DNA of 9,181 bases from Christensenella sp. UBA5394 (GCA_002409725.1 DHOI01000051.1:1-9181); one strand, 5' to 3'; shown: positions 1-6,954, counted from the first letter of the stretch. Numbers and translations are program-made. Notes: generated from the letters alone by a model not told the origin.

Positions 1-747
1 GTGGATCACTATCCTTACCTCGCGGGCATGACCAGCCTCAACGTATCCATCCCGCCGCGGTTCCGCAAGGATGGCCTAGAGATGCTGGCGCAGCACTTGA
101 GCGACCCGGCGGCCCTAAAAGAGATGCGCGTGGAGATGGCCGAACCGAACGGCTATGATAATTACATCTACAATAGCGGCGGCTTTGGCGGCGTGCTGGT
201 TTCCAGCTGCCCGCTTTTCCGCGAGGCCGAGGGCATGACCATCGCTGCCTATGCGGAAAAGACAGATCAGGATCCTTTCGACGCCTATGCGGATATCCTC
301 CGCCGCAACCAGGGCCTGGGCCTGGGGGTCTATTTCCACATGTGCGAGGATGACCTTTTGACCATCGCCCAATATCCGCACAGCGTGATAGGTACGGACG
401 CGCTTTTGGGCAGACCTGACGAAAACGGCCACCCCCGAGCCTTTGGAAGCTTTGTAAGGGCTGTGGAATATTACGTGTTTGAGAAAAAGCTCTTTTCGAT
501 AGAAGAGATGATCCGCCGCATGAGCGGCCTGCCGGCGGACAGGCTTGGGCTTTACGGCAAGGGCCTGATCGCCGCCGGCATGGACGCGGACCTCGTGCTG
601 TTGGATCTTGCGAACCTTAGGGCCCGGGCAGATTATGCGGATTCCAACCGCACCTGCCTGGGTGTGGAAACGGTATTCGTGGCCGGGGAGGCAGCGTATG
701 CCAAGGGCGCGCTTACCGGCAGCCGCCGGGGCACGCTGCTGCGGTAG
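1..747 (+). CDS. N-acyl-D-amino-acid deacylase (D-aminoacylase) family amidohydrolase, 3' part
   Basis: Seen: the frame is open from base 1 and ends at the TAG at 745-747, giving 248 residues. Base 1 begins a GTG codon, but the residues around it (VDHYPYLAG) match an internal motif of the family (D-x-YPY-x-A), so this is an internal valine and the true start lies outside the window. The segment VIGTDALLG (D133 counting from base 1) followed by GHPRAFGSF at about 143-151 is the region of the conserved metal-centre/catalytic Asp in amidohydrolase-3 enzymes. The C-terminal stretch GLIAAGMDADLVLLD (about 188-202) is the typical return to the beta-sandwich domain. Known: these zinc amidohydrolases remove the N-acyl group from N-acyl-D-amino acids in the cytoplasm, or act on related N-acyl or cyclic amides. 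The N-terminal metal ligands are missing from view, so the substrate cannot be fixed. A dihydroorotase- or hydantoinase-like relative is less likely. Confident in family, less in substrate. Confidence 0.85.
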   Translation: MDHYPYLAGMTSLNVSIPPRFRKDGLEMLAQHLSDPAALKEMRVEMAEPNGYDNYIYNSGGFGGVLVSSCPLFREAEGMTIAAYAEKTDQDPFDAYADILRRNQGLGLGVYFHMCEDDLLTIAQYPHSVIGTDALLGRPDENGHPRAFGSFVRAVEYYVFEKKLFSIEEMIRRMSGLPADRLGLYGKGLIAAGMDADLVLLDLANLRARADYADSNRTCLGVETVFVAGEAAYAKGALTGSRRGTLLR

Positions 748-753
748 CACGGC

Positions 754-782
754 TTGTCCCCTTTGGAGGGCCATGGTATAAT
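754..782 (+). promoter_or_regulatory. Predicted extended -10 promoter for lpdA-tadA
   Basis: TTGTCC at 754-759 (4 of 6 to the -35 consensus), a 17-nt spacer, then TATAAT at 777-782, a perfect -10 preceded by TGG (an extended -10 TGn). It starts 7 nt after the stop of the upstream deacylase. The predicted start point near 789 gives a leader of about 50 nt. I see no convincing terminator between the deacylase and this promoter, so read-through may add to expression. Confidence 0.75.
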
Positions 783-839
783 GGGCAAAGCAATTCGGCA
801 TTTCTAAGAATGCGCCTAACACAACAAGGGAGGAACACC

Positions 840-2210
840 ATGACCTATGATCTGATCGTAATCGGCGGAGGGCCGGGGGGCTATCTGGCCAGCGAGCGCG
901 CGGCGCAAGCCGGCCTAAAGGTGCTGTGCATCGAGCAAAGCAGCCTGGGCGGCGTTTGCCTCAACGAGGGCTGCATCCCCACCAAAACCCTTCTTTACAG
1001 CGCCAAGCTTTACGACGGCGCGGCCCATGGGGATAAATACGGCGTGAGTGCGCCTGGGATCACGCTCGACCATGCCAAGGTGGTGGCCCGCAAAAACAAG
1101 GTGGTGCGCCTGCTGGTGGGCGGCGTAAAGAGCGCCCTAAAAACCGCCAGGGTGGAAGTCGTCAACGCCCGGGCCAAGGTGCTGGGCAAGGATGGCGAAG
1201 GCTTTACGGTGGAGGCCGGCGGCGAAACCTATAAGGCCGCGCGGCTGCTGCTGGCCACGGGCTCCGGCCCGGCAATACCGCCCATCCCCGGCCTGAAAGA
1301 GGGCTTGGAGAGCGGCTTCGTGCTTACCAACCGCGAGGTACTGGCCCTGGAGGCGGTACCCGCAAAGCTGGCAGTGATCGGCGGCGGCGTGATCGGGCTG
1401 GAAATGGCCAGCTATTTCTGCTCCGCAGGCAGCGAGGTCACCATCCTCGAGATGCTGGATCATATCGCCGGCGAGAACGACCGCGAGCTCACGGCCATCC
1501 TACAAAAGAATTACGAAAAGAAAGGCATGCGCTTCCTGCTGGGCGCCAAGGTCACGGCTGTGACCCCAGAGGGCGTGGCCTATGAGATGAACGGCGAAGC
1601 GGCCCTCATCCCTGCCAACAAGGTGCTGCTCTCCATCGGCCGCAGGCCGGCCACGGCAGGCCTAGGACTCGAGGAGCTGGGCGTAACGATGGAGCGGGGA
1701 GCCGTTGTTACGGATGCGCACATGCAAACCAACATCCCCAACCTGTACGCGGCCGGGGATGTGAACGGCAAGTCCATGCTGGCGCATACAGCTTACCGCG
1801 AGGCCGAGGTGGCAGTGAACCACATGCTCGGCCTGGAGGATGCGATGCGCTACGACGCCGTGCCGGGCGTGCTCTATACCAACCCCGAGCTGGCCGGCGT
1901 GGGCCTTACCGAGGCCGGCGCGCAGGAGAAGGGGCTGGACGTGCGGGTGGCGAAGCTGCCGATGCGTTTCAGCGGGCGGTATCTCGCCGAGAACGAGGGC
2001 GGCGACGGCCTTTGTAAGCTGATCGTGGATAACAAGACGCAAACCGTGCTGGGCGCGCAAGCCCTTTGCAACTACGCGAGCGAATTCATCGTGGCTGTGG
2101 CGGCCTTTATCGAAGCCGGGATGACGCTAAGCCAGATCAAGAAGGTCATTTTCCCGCACCCCACGGTGGGCGAGATCATCCGCGAGGCCATTTGGAGCGC
2201 GGGGGAATGA
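840..2210 (+). CDS. lpdA: Dihydrolipoamide dehydrogenase (E3), stand-alone
   Basis: 456-aa flavoprotein disulfide reductase that reoxidises dihydrolipoyl groups of 2-oxoacid dehydrogenase or glycine cleavage complexes, passing electrons through a disulfide and FAD to NAD. Start: ATG at 840 follows AAGGGAGG (826-833) by 6 nt; the in-frame ATG at 810 has no such site. Visible parts: FAD Rossmann GGGPGG at 9-14; redox disulfide CLNEGC at 40-45 followed by IPTK; NAD-binding GGGVIG at 181-186; second FAD contact AAGDVNG at 304-310; interface catalytic pair H440 and E445 in HPTVGE. Length is normal for the family (about 450-480) and no lipoyl domain is fused at the N terminus. The CLNEGCIPTK disulfide and HPTxxE favour lipoamide dehydrogenase over glutathione or mercuric reductase. 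No E1, E2 or glycine cleavage gene is in the window, so its partner complex is unknown. Its stop overlaps the tadA start. Confidence 0.93.
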   Translation: MTYDLIVIGGGPGGYLASERAAQAGLKVLCIEQSSLGGVCLNEGCIPTKTLLYSAKLYDGAAHGDKYGVSAPGITLDHAKVVARKNKVVRLLVGGVKSALKTARVEVVNARAKVLGKDGEGFTVEAGGETYKAARLLLATGSGPAIPPIPGLKEGLESGFVLTNREVLALEAVPAKLAVIGGGVIGLEMASYFCSAGSEVTILEMLDHIAGENDRELTAILQKNYEKKGMRFLLGAKVTAVTPEGVAYEMNGEAALIPANKVLLSIGRRPATAGLGLEELGVTMERGAVVTDAHMQTNIPNLYAAGDVNGKSMLAHTAYREAEVAVNHMLGLEDAMRYDAVPGVLYTNPELAGVGLTEAGAQEKGLDVRVAKLPMRFSGRYLAENEGGDGLCKLIVDNKTQTVLGAQALCNYASEFIVAVAAFIEAGMTLSQIKKVIFPHPTVGEIIREAIWSAGE

Positions 2211-2668
2211 TGCTCAACAGCGCGGGTATGGAGCTGGCCCTTGGCGAAGCCCGCCTGGCCCTTGAAGCGGGCGAGGTACCCGTGGGGGCCGCCGTGGCGG
2301 ATGCCGAGGGGAACATCCTGGCCTTGGCGCACAATCAAACGGGCACATTGGCGGATGTCACCGCCCACGCGGAGCTGCTGGCCCTGCAAGCGGCCCAAAA
2401 AGGCAGGGGCAAGGAGCGCCTTGCCGGCTGTACGCTGTATGTAACGCTGGAGCCCTGCGCCATGTGCGCAGGGGCTGCGCTGCTTGCACGGGTGGACGCC
2501 ATCGTGTTTGGCGCGTTCGACCCGGAGGCGGGCTGCTGCGGTTCCGTGCTGGACTTGACGGACGACCTCTTGGCCCACCGCGCGCCCCGCTGCATCGGCG
2601 GTGTGCGCGAGGAGGAATGTGCGGCCCTGCTGGGCGAATATTTCCAACAGAAGCGCGCAAAAAGCTGA
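2207..2668 (+). CDS. tadA: tRNA-specific adenosine deaminase
   Basis: 153-aa zinc deaminase that converts A34 to inosine in the wobble position of tRNA-Arg(ACG), allowing one tRNA to read CGU, CGC and CGA. Visible: HAE at 54-56 (zinc ligand and proton-shuttle Glu) and PCAMC at 83-87 (two cysteine zinc ligands). The following FGAFDPEAGCCG (101-112) and the early EVPVGA (23-28) are typical of TadA rather than cytosine or guanine deaminases. Length matches the family (about 150-170). Start: ATG at 2207 overlaps the lpdA TGA as ATGA; a second ATG follows directly at 2210 and a third at 2228. The purine run GGGGGA ends at 2206, leaving almost no spacer for 2207, so 2210 is equally possible. Either way, translation is probably coupled to lpdA. 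A hairpin terminator follows. Confidence 0.92.
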   Translation: MMLNSAGMELALGEARLALEAGEVPVGAAVADAEGNILALAHNQTGTLADVTAHAELLALQAAQKGRGKERLAGCTLYVTLEPCAMCAGAALLARVDAIVFGAFDPEAGCCGSVLDLTDDLLAHRAPRCIGGVREEECAALLGEYFQQKRAKS

Positions 2669-2677
2669 CGCCACACA

Positions 2678-2710
2678 AAAAGACCGGCCCGTTTATTGGG
2701 CCGGTCTTTT
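2678..2710 (+). terminator. Rho-independent terminator after tadA
   Basis: A 13-bp perfect stem (AAAAGACCGGCCC at 2678-2690 with GGGCCGGTCTTTT at 2698-2710) and a 7-nt loop. The upstream A run and downstream T run make it usable from both strands, so it could also stop a transcript from the converging ABC operon. The T tract is short (four) and followed by CCC. Confidence 0.85.
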
Positions 2711-2919
2711 CCCGGCCTGTCGCGGCCGGTAATGGGGGGAATCACACTTCTCATCTCATCATTTTAAGGAGTTTTAATCGGTAGGTTTTGCGAATCATGG
2801 CTTATTGGCATCCCTCACTCTCGCTTTTGTTATATGTAGGATACCATTAAAATATGGCGAAACAACGGATGGTCCATGTACGTTCCGTAACCAGTTTGTT
2901 AACAAGCGATGAAGCGCCC
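2711..2919. other. Gap between converging transcription units
   Basis: About 210 nt between the tadA terminator and the last gene of the minus-strand operon. It is AT-richer than the genes on either side. I see no RNA gene, no strong hairpin with a T tract on the minus strand, and no supported reading frame; the longest start with nearby codons encodes only 17 residues without a ribosome binding site. The minus-strand operon therefore probably ends at the bidirectional hairpin at 2678-2710. Confidence 0.5.
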
Positions 2920-3243
2920 TCAGTTGCCCAGCAAAAGCCCGAGCATGCGCCGGGCCAGGGCCGCGGCTGTTTCGCCGCTTTCGGGCGAAAGAGCGGGGAG
3001 ACAAGGGGGCAGGATCTCCTCGCGGTAGGATTGGGGCTGGGCCGCGAAGAGTGCCTCGTCCGCCATGCGCACCAGGCGGCAGGCATAGCCCTGCACGGCC
3101 ATAATGCCCGCGGCTGTGGTGATCACGGCTTCTTCGGATTCGTCGCGGGCCACGAGTACGCCCTCGGCGCGACCCTCATGCACCTCGCGCAGGATGTAAG
3201 CGCCCATTTCGGGCCTACGTATAATGTCATGATGATGGCGCAT
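2920..3243 (-). CDS. Unrecognised 107-aa protein, last gene of the GntR/ABC operon
   Basis: I do not recognise this family. It is very probably a real gene. ATG (3241-3243) lies 3 nt after the permease stop, and AAGGAG sits 9 nt upstream of the start, within the end of the permease gene. The protein is soluble in appearance: no signal peptide and no membrane segment. It starts with a basic, His-rich stretch (MRHHHDIIRR). A run of short hydrophobic strands follows at about 14-60, including GVLVARDESEE and AVITTAAGIMAVQGY. A Pro-rich turn (ILPPCLPALSP, about 77-87) and a C-terminal helix (about 90-106) complete it. The alternation of strands and helices suggests a small alpha/beta domain. Position suggests an accessory role with the transporter or its sensing, but this is inference from context only. 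Confidence 0.7.
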   Translation of the reverse strand: MRHHHDIIRRPEMGAYILREVHEGRAEGVLVARDESEEAVITTAAGIMAVQGYACRLVRMADEALFAAQPQSYREEILPPCLPALSPESGETAAALARRMLGLLLGN

Positions 3244-3246
3244 CGC

Positions 3247-3873
3247 TCAAAACTCCTTCTTGGCATAGATTCGGCAGCTCAATAGATAACTGGCGGCAAA
3301 CAGAGCCAGGGCAGCCAGGGGCAGGAAGGGCAGAATATGCTCGATCTGCACCCCGCCTCCGCTGGGTAGGGTTACGTTCATCTGCTGGAGGATCAGCAGC
3401 AGGATGGTAGGCGTGAGGAATACGGCCATGAAAACGAAGCGCGCCTTTTCCACCCCCAGCTTGAAGTAGATGGGGTAGGTGATGGCGGCGAGGAAGAGGG
3501 CCACGCCCGCCATCACCCAGCTCAAAAGGAGGGCGTCGCCCAGGGGGGAGGCCCCGGAGAGCAGGCCCGCGGCTAGGGAGAGCAGTGCGCAGAGGAGGGA
3601 AATCAGCAGGGAAAGCAGGTACTTGGCGCCCACCAGCATATTACGGGAGATGGGCATAGTGAGTGCGTAGCGGTCCCAATGGGCCTTTTCATCATAGCTG
3701 AGGGCTGTAATGGGGAAGAGCACGCTCAGCATGGCCATCATACCCATGAGCGGGCTGCTGCCCATCTCGTTGCCGCCCAGCGCGAAGAGCACCGCGTAGA
3801 AGACCAGCAGGAGCACGCCCACGCGGCCCTGCTGGGCCAGGCTTTTGAGATCCTTTTTCAATAGGCCGCGCAT
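3247..3873 (-). CDS. ABC-2 type transporter permease (small, PF13346-like)
   Basis: 208-aa integral membrane protein, the likely membrane subunit of the ABC transporter encoded just upstream. About six hydrophobic segments can be seen (roughly 18-33, 40-58, 84-106, 115-135, 145-163 and 183-200). The N terminus MRGLLKKDLKSL and the loop SYDEKAHWDRYALTMPISR (59-77) are characteristic of the small ABC-2 family (ABC2_membrane_5) found with YtrA-type regulators in Firmicutes. Start: ATG at 3871-3873, 1 nt after the stop of the ATPase gene, with a G-rich site (AGGGGG) about 9 nt upstream. It ends 3 nt before the next start. Known members pair with a BcrA/YtrB-like ATPase. Substrate unknown; export of, or protection from, membrane-active compounds is a guess from family. 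Confidence 0.88.
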   Translation of the reverse strand: MRGLLKKDLKSLAQQGRVGVLLLVFYAVLFALGGNEMGSSPLMGMMAMLSVLFPITALSYDEKAHWDRYALTMPISRNMLVGAKYLLSLLISLLCALLSLAAGLLSGASPLGDALLLSWVMAGVALFLAAITYPIYFKLGVEKARFVFMAVFLTPTILLLILQQMNVTLPSGGGVQIEHILPFLPLAALALFAASYLLSCRIYAKKEF

Positions 3874-3874
3874 C

Positions 3875-4711
3875 TTAATTGACCCCCTTTACAAATAATA
3901 CCATAATATCCTCGATGCCTGCAGGCTCGAGAGGGATATTTCCCCTCATACAGTTGCGCCGCACGAGCGCTTCGCAGCCGAATTTGCCCCGTCTAAGACC
4001 GCAGAGCGCCTCCCTGGGCAGGGCGGCTACCTCCGCCTCGCCGCCATGGAAGATGCCGAATTCCTCCGAGAGCGCCTCCTTGCTCATGGAAAAGAGGATG
4101 CGCCCCTCGTGGATGAAGGTTACATAATCGCAGACCCGCTCCAAATCGCTGATGATGTGGGAGGAGATGAGCACCGTATGATCCGGCTGCTGGATGAATT
4201 CGAGCAGCATATCCAGCACCTCGTCCCGCACCACGGGATCGAGGCCGGCGGTTGGCTCATCCAAAATCAGCAGGCGGCTATCGTGCGAGAGGGCGGCTGC
4301 TAGGGCCAGCTTCATCTTCATGCCCCGGGAATAATCCTTGATCTTCTTTTTGCGATCCAGGCGGAAGGTATCCGTGAGGGCCAGGAAGCGGGCCTGATCC
4401 CAGGTTTTATATACGCCCCTAAGGATGGATTCCACATCCAGCAGATTGAGCTGATCCGGGAAGGTGGCTTCCTCCAGCACCACGCCGATGTGCTCCTTTA
4501 CGGCGGTGATCTCCTTCTTATCCCGTCCTAGCACGCAAATATCGCCCTCGCTGTGCACAAGGCCCAATATGGCCTTGATGGTGGTGCTCTTGCCGGCGCC
4601 GTTCTCGCCGATGAAGCCCATGATATAGCCCTCGGGCAGGTCAAAGCTCACATCCTTCAGCGAGAAGCCCTTGTAGGCTTTGCCGACGTTCTTAAGTTCC
4701 AATGCGTTCAT
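3875..4711 (-). CDS. ABC transporter ATP-binding protein (BcrA/YtrB-like)
   Basis: 278-aa cytoplasmic ATPase subunit that drives the permease encoded next. Visible: Walker A GENGAGKST at 35-43; a Q-loop region with VLEE in place of Gln (78-81), as in several ABC-2 ATPases; an ABC signature of the SRGMK type at 128-132 in place of LSGGQ; Walker B LLILDEP at 147-153; D-loop AGLDP at 155-159; H-loop His185 in SSHI. The region after about 215 is a variable C-terminal extension. ATG at 4709-4711 lies 3 nt after the GntR stop, and GGGGAG about 6 nt upstream, inside the end of the regulator gene, serves as the ribosome binding site. The SRGMK signature and the order regulator-ATPase-permease match YtrA/YtrB-type systems, which respond to cell-wall-active antibiotics in Bacillus. 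That response is not shown here. Confidence 0.92.
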   Translation of the reverse strand: MNALELKNVGKAYKGFSLKDVSFDLPEGYIMGFIGENGAGKSTTIKAILGLVHSEGDICVLGRDKKEITAVKEHIGVVLEEATFPDQLNLLDVESILRGVYKTWDQARFLALTDTFRLDRKKKIKDYSRGMKMKLALAAALSHDSRLLILDEPTAGLDPVVRDEVLDMLLEFIQQPDHTVLISSHIISDLERVCDYVTFIHEGRILFSMSKEALSEEFGIFHGGEAEVAALPREALCGLRRGKFGCEALVRRNCMRGNIPLEPAGIEDIMVLFVKGVN

Positions 4712-4714
4712 CCT

Positions 4715-5101
4715 TCACTCCCCCTGATGCTTTTCATTTAATAGAATATCCAGCATGCCATGAAGCTCCTGCGCGGAAAGCCCGGCCTGCCCGGCCGCGG
4801 TGATGGCTTCGCCTAAGCCTTCTTCCGCCCGGCGCAAAAACTGCTCCCGAAGCAGATCGCTGTCCTGCTCGCGCACATAGCAGCCCTTGCCCTGCACATT
4901 TGCCACAAAACCCTCCTGCTCTAGCTCCGTATAGGCCCGGGTGGCCGTAAGCACGCTGATGCGCAAATCCCGTGCCACCGTTCGCAGGCTGGGCAGGACC
5001 TCGCCTCCCCGCAATTCGCCAGCCAGGATGGCGGCCTTGATCTGGCGCTTGAGCTGCTCATAAATGGGCACGCCCGTGGCATTTGAGATGGCCAGCTTCA
5101 T
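4715..5101 (-). CDS. GntR family transcriptional regulator, YtrA subfamily
   Basis: 128-aa DNA-binding repressor, first gene of the operon. The N-terminal winged helix of the GntR type spans about 10-77: PIYEQLKRQIKAAILAGEL, then a helix-turn-helix ending in RAYTELEQEGF, then the wing VQGKGCYV. Only about 50 residues follow, predicted helical and probably for dimerisation, with no large effector domain. This short tail defines the YtrA subfamily. Start: ATG at 5099-5101, preceded on the minus strand by AGGAGG with a 4-nt spacer; the frame is open much further upstream (to 5383), but that part runs through the promoter and has no family similarity. It stops 3 nt before the ATPase start. An inverted repeat on its own promoter (5127-5151) suggests autorepression. 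Because there is no ligand domain, the inducer may act indirectly. Confidence 0.92.
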   Translation of the reverse strand: MKLAISNATGVPIYEQLKRQIKAAILAGELRGGEVLPSLRTVARDLRISVLTATRAYTELEQEGFVANVQGKGCYVREQDSDLLREQFLRRAEEGLGEAITAAGQAGLSAQELHGMLDILLNEKHQGE

Positions 5102-5126
5102 AGCTCCTCCTGTTCCAAGTGTATTA

Positions 5127-5151
5127 ACTGTTATGTTCCATGAATAACAGT
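5127..5151. promoter_or_regulatory. Probable GntR operator (8-bp inverted repeat)
   Basis: ACTGTTAT (5127-5134) and ATAACAGT (5144-5151) form a perfect 8-bp inverted repeat around a 9-nt spacer. It overlaps the -10 box and the expected start point of the gntR promoter, so a bound dimer would block transcription. Assignment to the GntR protein encoded just downstream is inference from position and the usual habit of the YtrA group. Confidence 0.65.
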
Positions 5152-5176
5152 ATAGCATCCTTTGGAGATATGTCAA
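5149..5176 (-). promoter_or_regulatory. Promoter of the GntR/ABC operon
   Basis: Read on the minus strand: perfect TTGACA (plus 5171-5176), a 16-nt spacer, then TATACT (plus 5149-5154), preceded by TGC (an extended -10). The predicted start is near 5142, giving a leader of about 40 nt before the regulator ATG. A promoter this close to consensus would need a repressor to be kept low. Confidence 0.8.
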
Positions 5177-5261
5177 GGGGGACGCATATTTTTTTCTCTG
5201 GCCGCCACCGTTAAGGAATGATATAAATTTTACAAAGATTAACGCATGTATATAAAAGAGA

Positions 5262-5291
5262 TTGACAACATGAGGGAGGGCATAGTAGAAT
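5262..5291 (+). promoter_or_regulatory. Promoter of the sodium:solute symporter
   Basis: Perfect TTGACA at 5262-5267, an 18-nt spacer, and TAGAAT at 5286-5291 (5 of 6). The predicted start near 5298 leaves a leader of about 110 nt before the symporter ATG at 5410. Confidence 0.7.
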
Positions 5292-5334
5292 AAACGCAAC
5301 CTAATATTGCTGGATAGCCTTGGCTTTCCGGCGC

Positions 5335-5359
5335 CCTCCGCGCTTGCAGGCGCGGGAGG
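5335..5359 (+). other. GC-rich hairpin in the symporter leader
   Basis: CCTCCGCGC (5335-5343) can pair with GCGCGGGAGG (5350-5359) around the 6-nt loop TTGCAG, with one bulged G (5356). It lies 50 nt upstream of the start codon and is followed by pyrimidine-rich sequence rather than a T tract. That argues against a simple terminator; it may affect message stability or translation. Confidence 0.5.
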
Positions 5360-5409
5360 CCCATTCTCTTCCAACTTTCTCATCTTTACACAATTCTAGG
5401 AGGTATGTT

Positions 5410-6849
5410 ATGCAAGTTCAAGGAACCGCGCTGTTTGTTGTCGTCGCGTATTTGATCGGTATGCTTGTGATCGGCTATGCCGTGGGCAAGCTCAAGATCA
5501 AAAACAGCAAGGACTACATGCTGGCGGGCCGCCGCATGGGTCTGTTTATGGTGGCCTTCTCCCTTTCCGCCAACAACATCGGCGGCGGCAGCACCACGGG
5601 CCTGGCCGCTAAGGCCTTTGGCGATTGGGGCATGAGCGCAGCCTGGTATGTGCTGGCGGCCTCGGTGGCCATGATCCCCCTTGCCTATTTCGCGCCCAAA
5701 ATCCGCAAAACCATGGCTGTGACCATCCCTGAGGTGGTGGAGCGCCGCTTCGGCGTAGCCTCCAGCACGTTCACCGCTGTGTTGAATATTTTGGCCCTGT
5801 TCTGCCTCACCTCTTCCCAGATCATGGCTTCAGGCATGGTGATATCCTCCCTTACTGGCATCCCCGCCAACATATGCTTGCTCATCGCCGGCGCGGTCAC
5901 CATCTTCTATACCACCGCGGGCGGCATGATCGCCGATCAGATCTCCGACCTGGTGCAGTTCATCATCATCCTGGTTGGCCTTGCCATCGCTACCCCCATC
6001 GTGCTCAACGGGGCGGGCGGCTGGGAAGCCATTGCTGCCAAGCTGCCGGATGCGCAGTTGGATATCACCAAGATCGGCTGGATCACCATCATCGGTTATG
6101 TCTTCAACTACTTCTGCACCTTCATCAGCGGGCCGGAAATGGTGAGCCGCTTCGAATCCGCCAAGGATGAGAAAACCGCCCGCAACGCCGCCTTCCTCAG
6201 CGCCGTGCTGATGGCCGCCATGTCCATCTTCCCCACGCTGCTGGGCCTGGCCGCCCTGGCCTTGAAGGATCAGCTTCCCACCACCTTGACCGCGGGCAAC
6301 TCCATGATGACGGTTACCTCTGCCTACGCGCCGGGCTTTATCACAGGCCTGATTTCCGCGGCCATCATCTCAGCCACCATGTCCAGCGCGGATTCTAACC
6401 TCCTGTGCATGTCCACCATGTTCATCCAGGATATCTACCTCAAGTTTATTCACAAAACGCCCATGGAAGACAAAAAGCTCATCTGGGCAACCCGCCTTTG
6501 CAACGTCATTGCCTGCCTGGTGGCCATGATGATCTCCCTCCTGGGCGTGGATATCGTCACCATGAATACCTTTGCCTTCGCCATCCGCTGCGCCGGCCCC
6601 TTCGCTGCTTATGGCCTAGGCTTGATTGTGCCCAGGGCCACCAAGAGTTCCGGCATATTCTCCATCATCACCGGCACCATCGGCGTGATCGTATGGCAGA
6701 TCCTCAGCGGCGGCAGTTTTTACCTCGGCGTATTGCCCGTGGTCTTCGGCTCCGCCGTGGGCGTGCTTACCTTCTTTATCGTCAACTGGATCGAATGGGG
6801 TCGGGGCGTACAGCCCGCGCCCTCTGCTTACCTGAACGAGGACGAGTAG
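5410..6849 (+). CDS. Sodium:solute symporter (SSS family, PF00474)
   Basis: 479-aa integral membrane transporter that moves a solute inward with Na+, with about 13 hydrophobic segments. Start: ATG at 5410, 6 nt after AGGAGG (5398-5403); the in-frame ATG at 5320 lies in the leader and has no ribosome binding site. Family landmarks: the TM1 to TM2 stretch ANNIGGGSTTGLAAKAF (54-70) with its broken helix; YTTAGGMIADQISDLVQF (167-184), the family signature region; and ISATMSSADSN (320-330), whose Ser pair corresponds to the Na2 sodium site in LeuT-fold members. DIY at 341-343 follows, as is usual. The C terminus is short and cytoplasmic, so there is no fused kinase or regulator domain. Nothing in the sequence fixes the substrate; proline, pantothenate, sugars or other organic acids are all used by relatives. 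Gene neighbours suggest an amino acid or organic acid, weakly. Confidence 0.9.
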   Translation: MQVQGTALFVVVAYLIGMLVIGYAVGKLKIKNSKDYMLAGRRMGLFMVAFSLSANNIGGGSTTGLAAKAFGDWGMSAAWYVLAASVAMIPLAYFAPKIRKTMAVTIPEVVERRFGVASSTFTAVLNILALFCLTSSQIMASGMVISSLTGIPANICLLIAGAVTIFYTTAGGMIADQISDLVQFIIILVGLAIATPIVLNGAGGWEAIAAKLPDAQLDITKIGWITIIGYVFNYFCTFISGPEMVSRFESAKDEKTARNAAFLSAVLMAAMSIFPTLLGLAALALKDQLPTTLTAGNSMMTVTSAYAPGFITGLISAAIISATMSSADSNLLCMSTMFIQDIYLKFIHKTPMEDKKLIWATRLCNVIACLVAMMISLLGVDIVTMNTFAFAIRCAGPFAAYGLGLIVPRATKSSGIFSIITGTIGVIVWQILSGGSFYLGVLPVVFGSAVGVLTFFIVNWIEWGRGVQPAPSAYLNEDE

Positions 6850-6891
6850 GAGCATCGCTTAATCGACATGCAAAAATGCCCCGCTTTTATA

Positions 6892-6909
6892 GGGCGGTGA
6901 CATAAGAAA
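6892..6909 (+). repeat. Left terminal inverted repeat
   Basis: GGGCGGTGACATAAGAAA. It matches the reverse complement of 8202-8219 at 17 of 18 positions; the difference is at base 6904 (A here, G in the other copy). The first 12 bases match perfectly. Confidence 0.7.
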
Positions 6910-6912
6910 GTA

Positions 6913-6954
6913 AAATACTGATATTGCAATTACAGGCAATGTCAGTATTTTTTT
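6913..6954 (+). terminator. Rho-independent terminator just inside the left repeat
   Basis: A 15-bp stem (AAATACTGATATTGC at 6913-6927 with GCAATGTCAGTATTT at 6936-6950, one T-G wobble), an 8-nt loop and a seven-T tract (6948-6954). It stops transcription arriving from the symporter and insulates the serine hydrolase promoter. Confidence 0.9.

Larger units (their letters stand above)
5102..5409. other. Divergent control region between the GntR operon and the symporter
   Basis: 308 nt between two divergent starts. It holds a minus-strand promoter with an overlapping dyad (5127-5176), an AT-rich stretch (about 5205-5260) with TATATAAAAGAG, a plus-strand promoter (5262-5291) and a plus-strand leader with a GC-rich hairpin (5335-5359). 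No T-box, known riboswitch or small gene is recognised. Confidence 0.7.

Noticed and set aside
115..822. Long minus-strand frame opposite the deacylase
   Set aside because: A shadow of the GC-rich coding strand. It is antisense to a clear family member and has no supported start.
2797..2850. Start codon with a 17-residue frame in the 2711-2919 gap
   Set aside because: Too short, with no ribosome binding site at a suitable distance and no recognisable product.
2827..2853. TTGTTA with TAAAAT in the gap before the ABC operon tail
   Set aside because: The 15-nt spacer and AT-rich background make it weak, and no plus-strand gene follows.
2854..3285. 143-residue plus-strand frame across the tail of the ABC operon
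   Set aside because: It lies antisense to the 107-aa gene and the permease end, has no ribosome binding site, and shows a composition typical of a GC-rich shadow frame.
5102..5383. N-terminal extension of the GntR protein up to 5383 on the minus strand
   Set aside because: It runs through the operon promoter and operator, has no family similarity, and the ATG at 5101 has a strong ribosome binding site.
6878..6897. GCCC/GGGC pairing as a symporter terminator
   Set aside because: Only four pairs and no T tract. The hairpin at 6913-6954 is far stronger.
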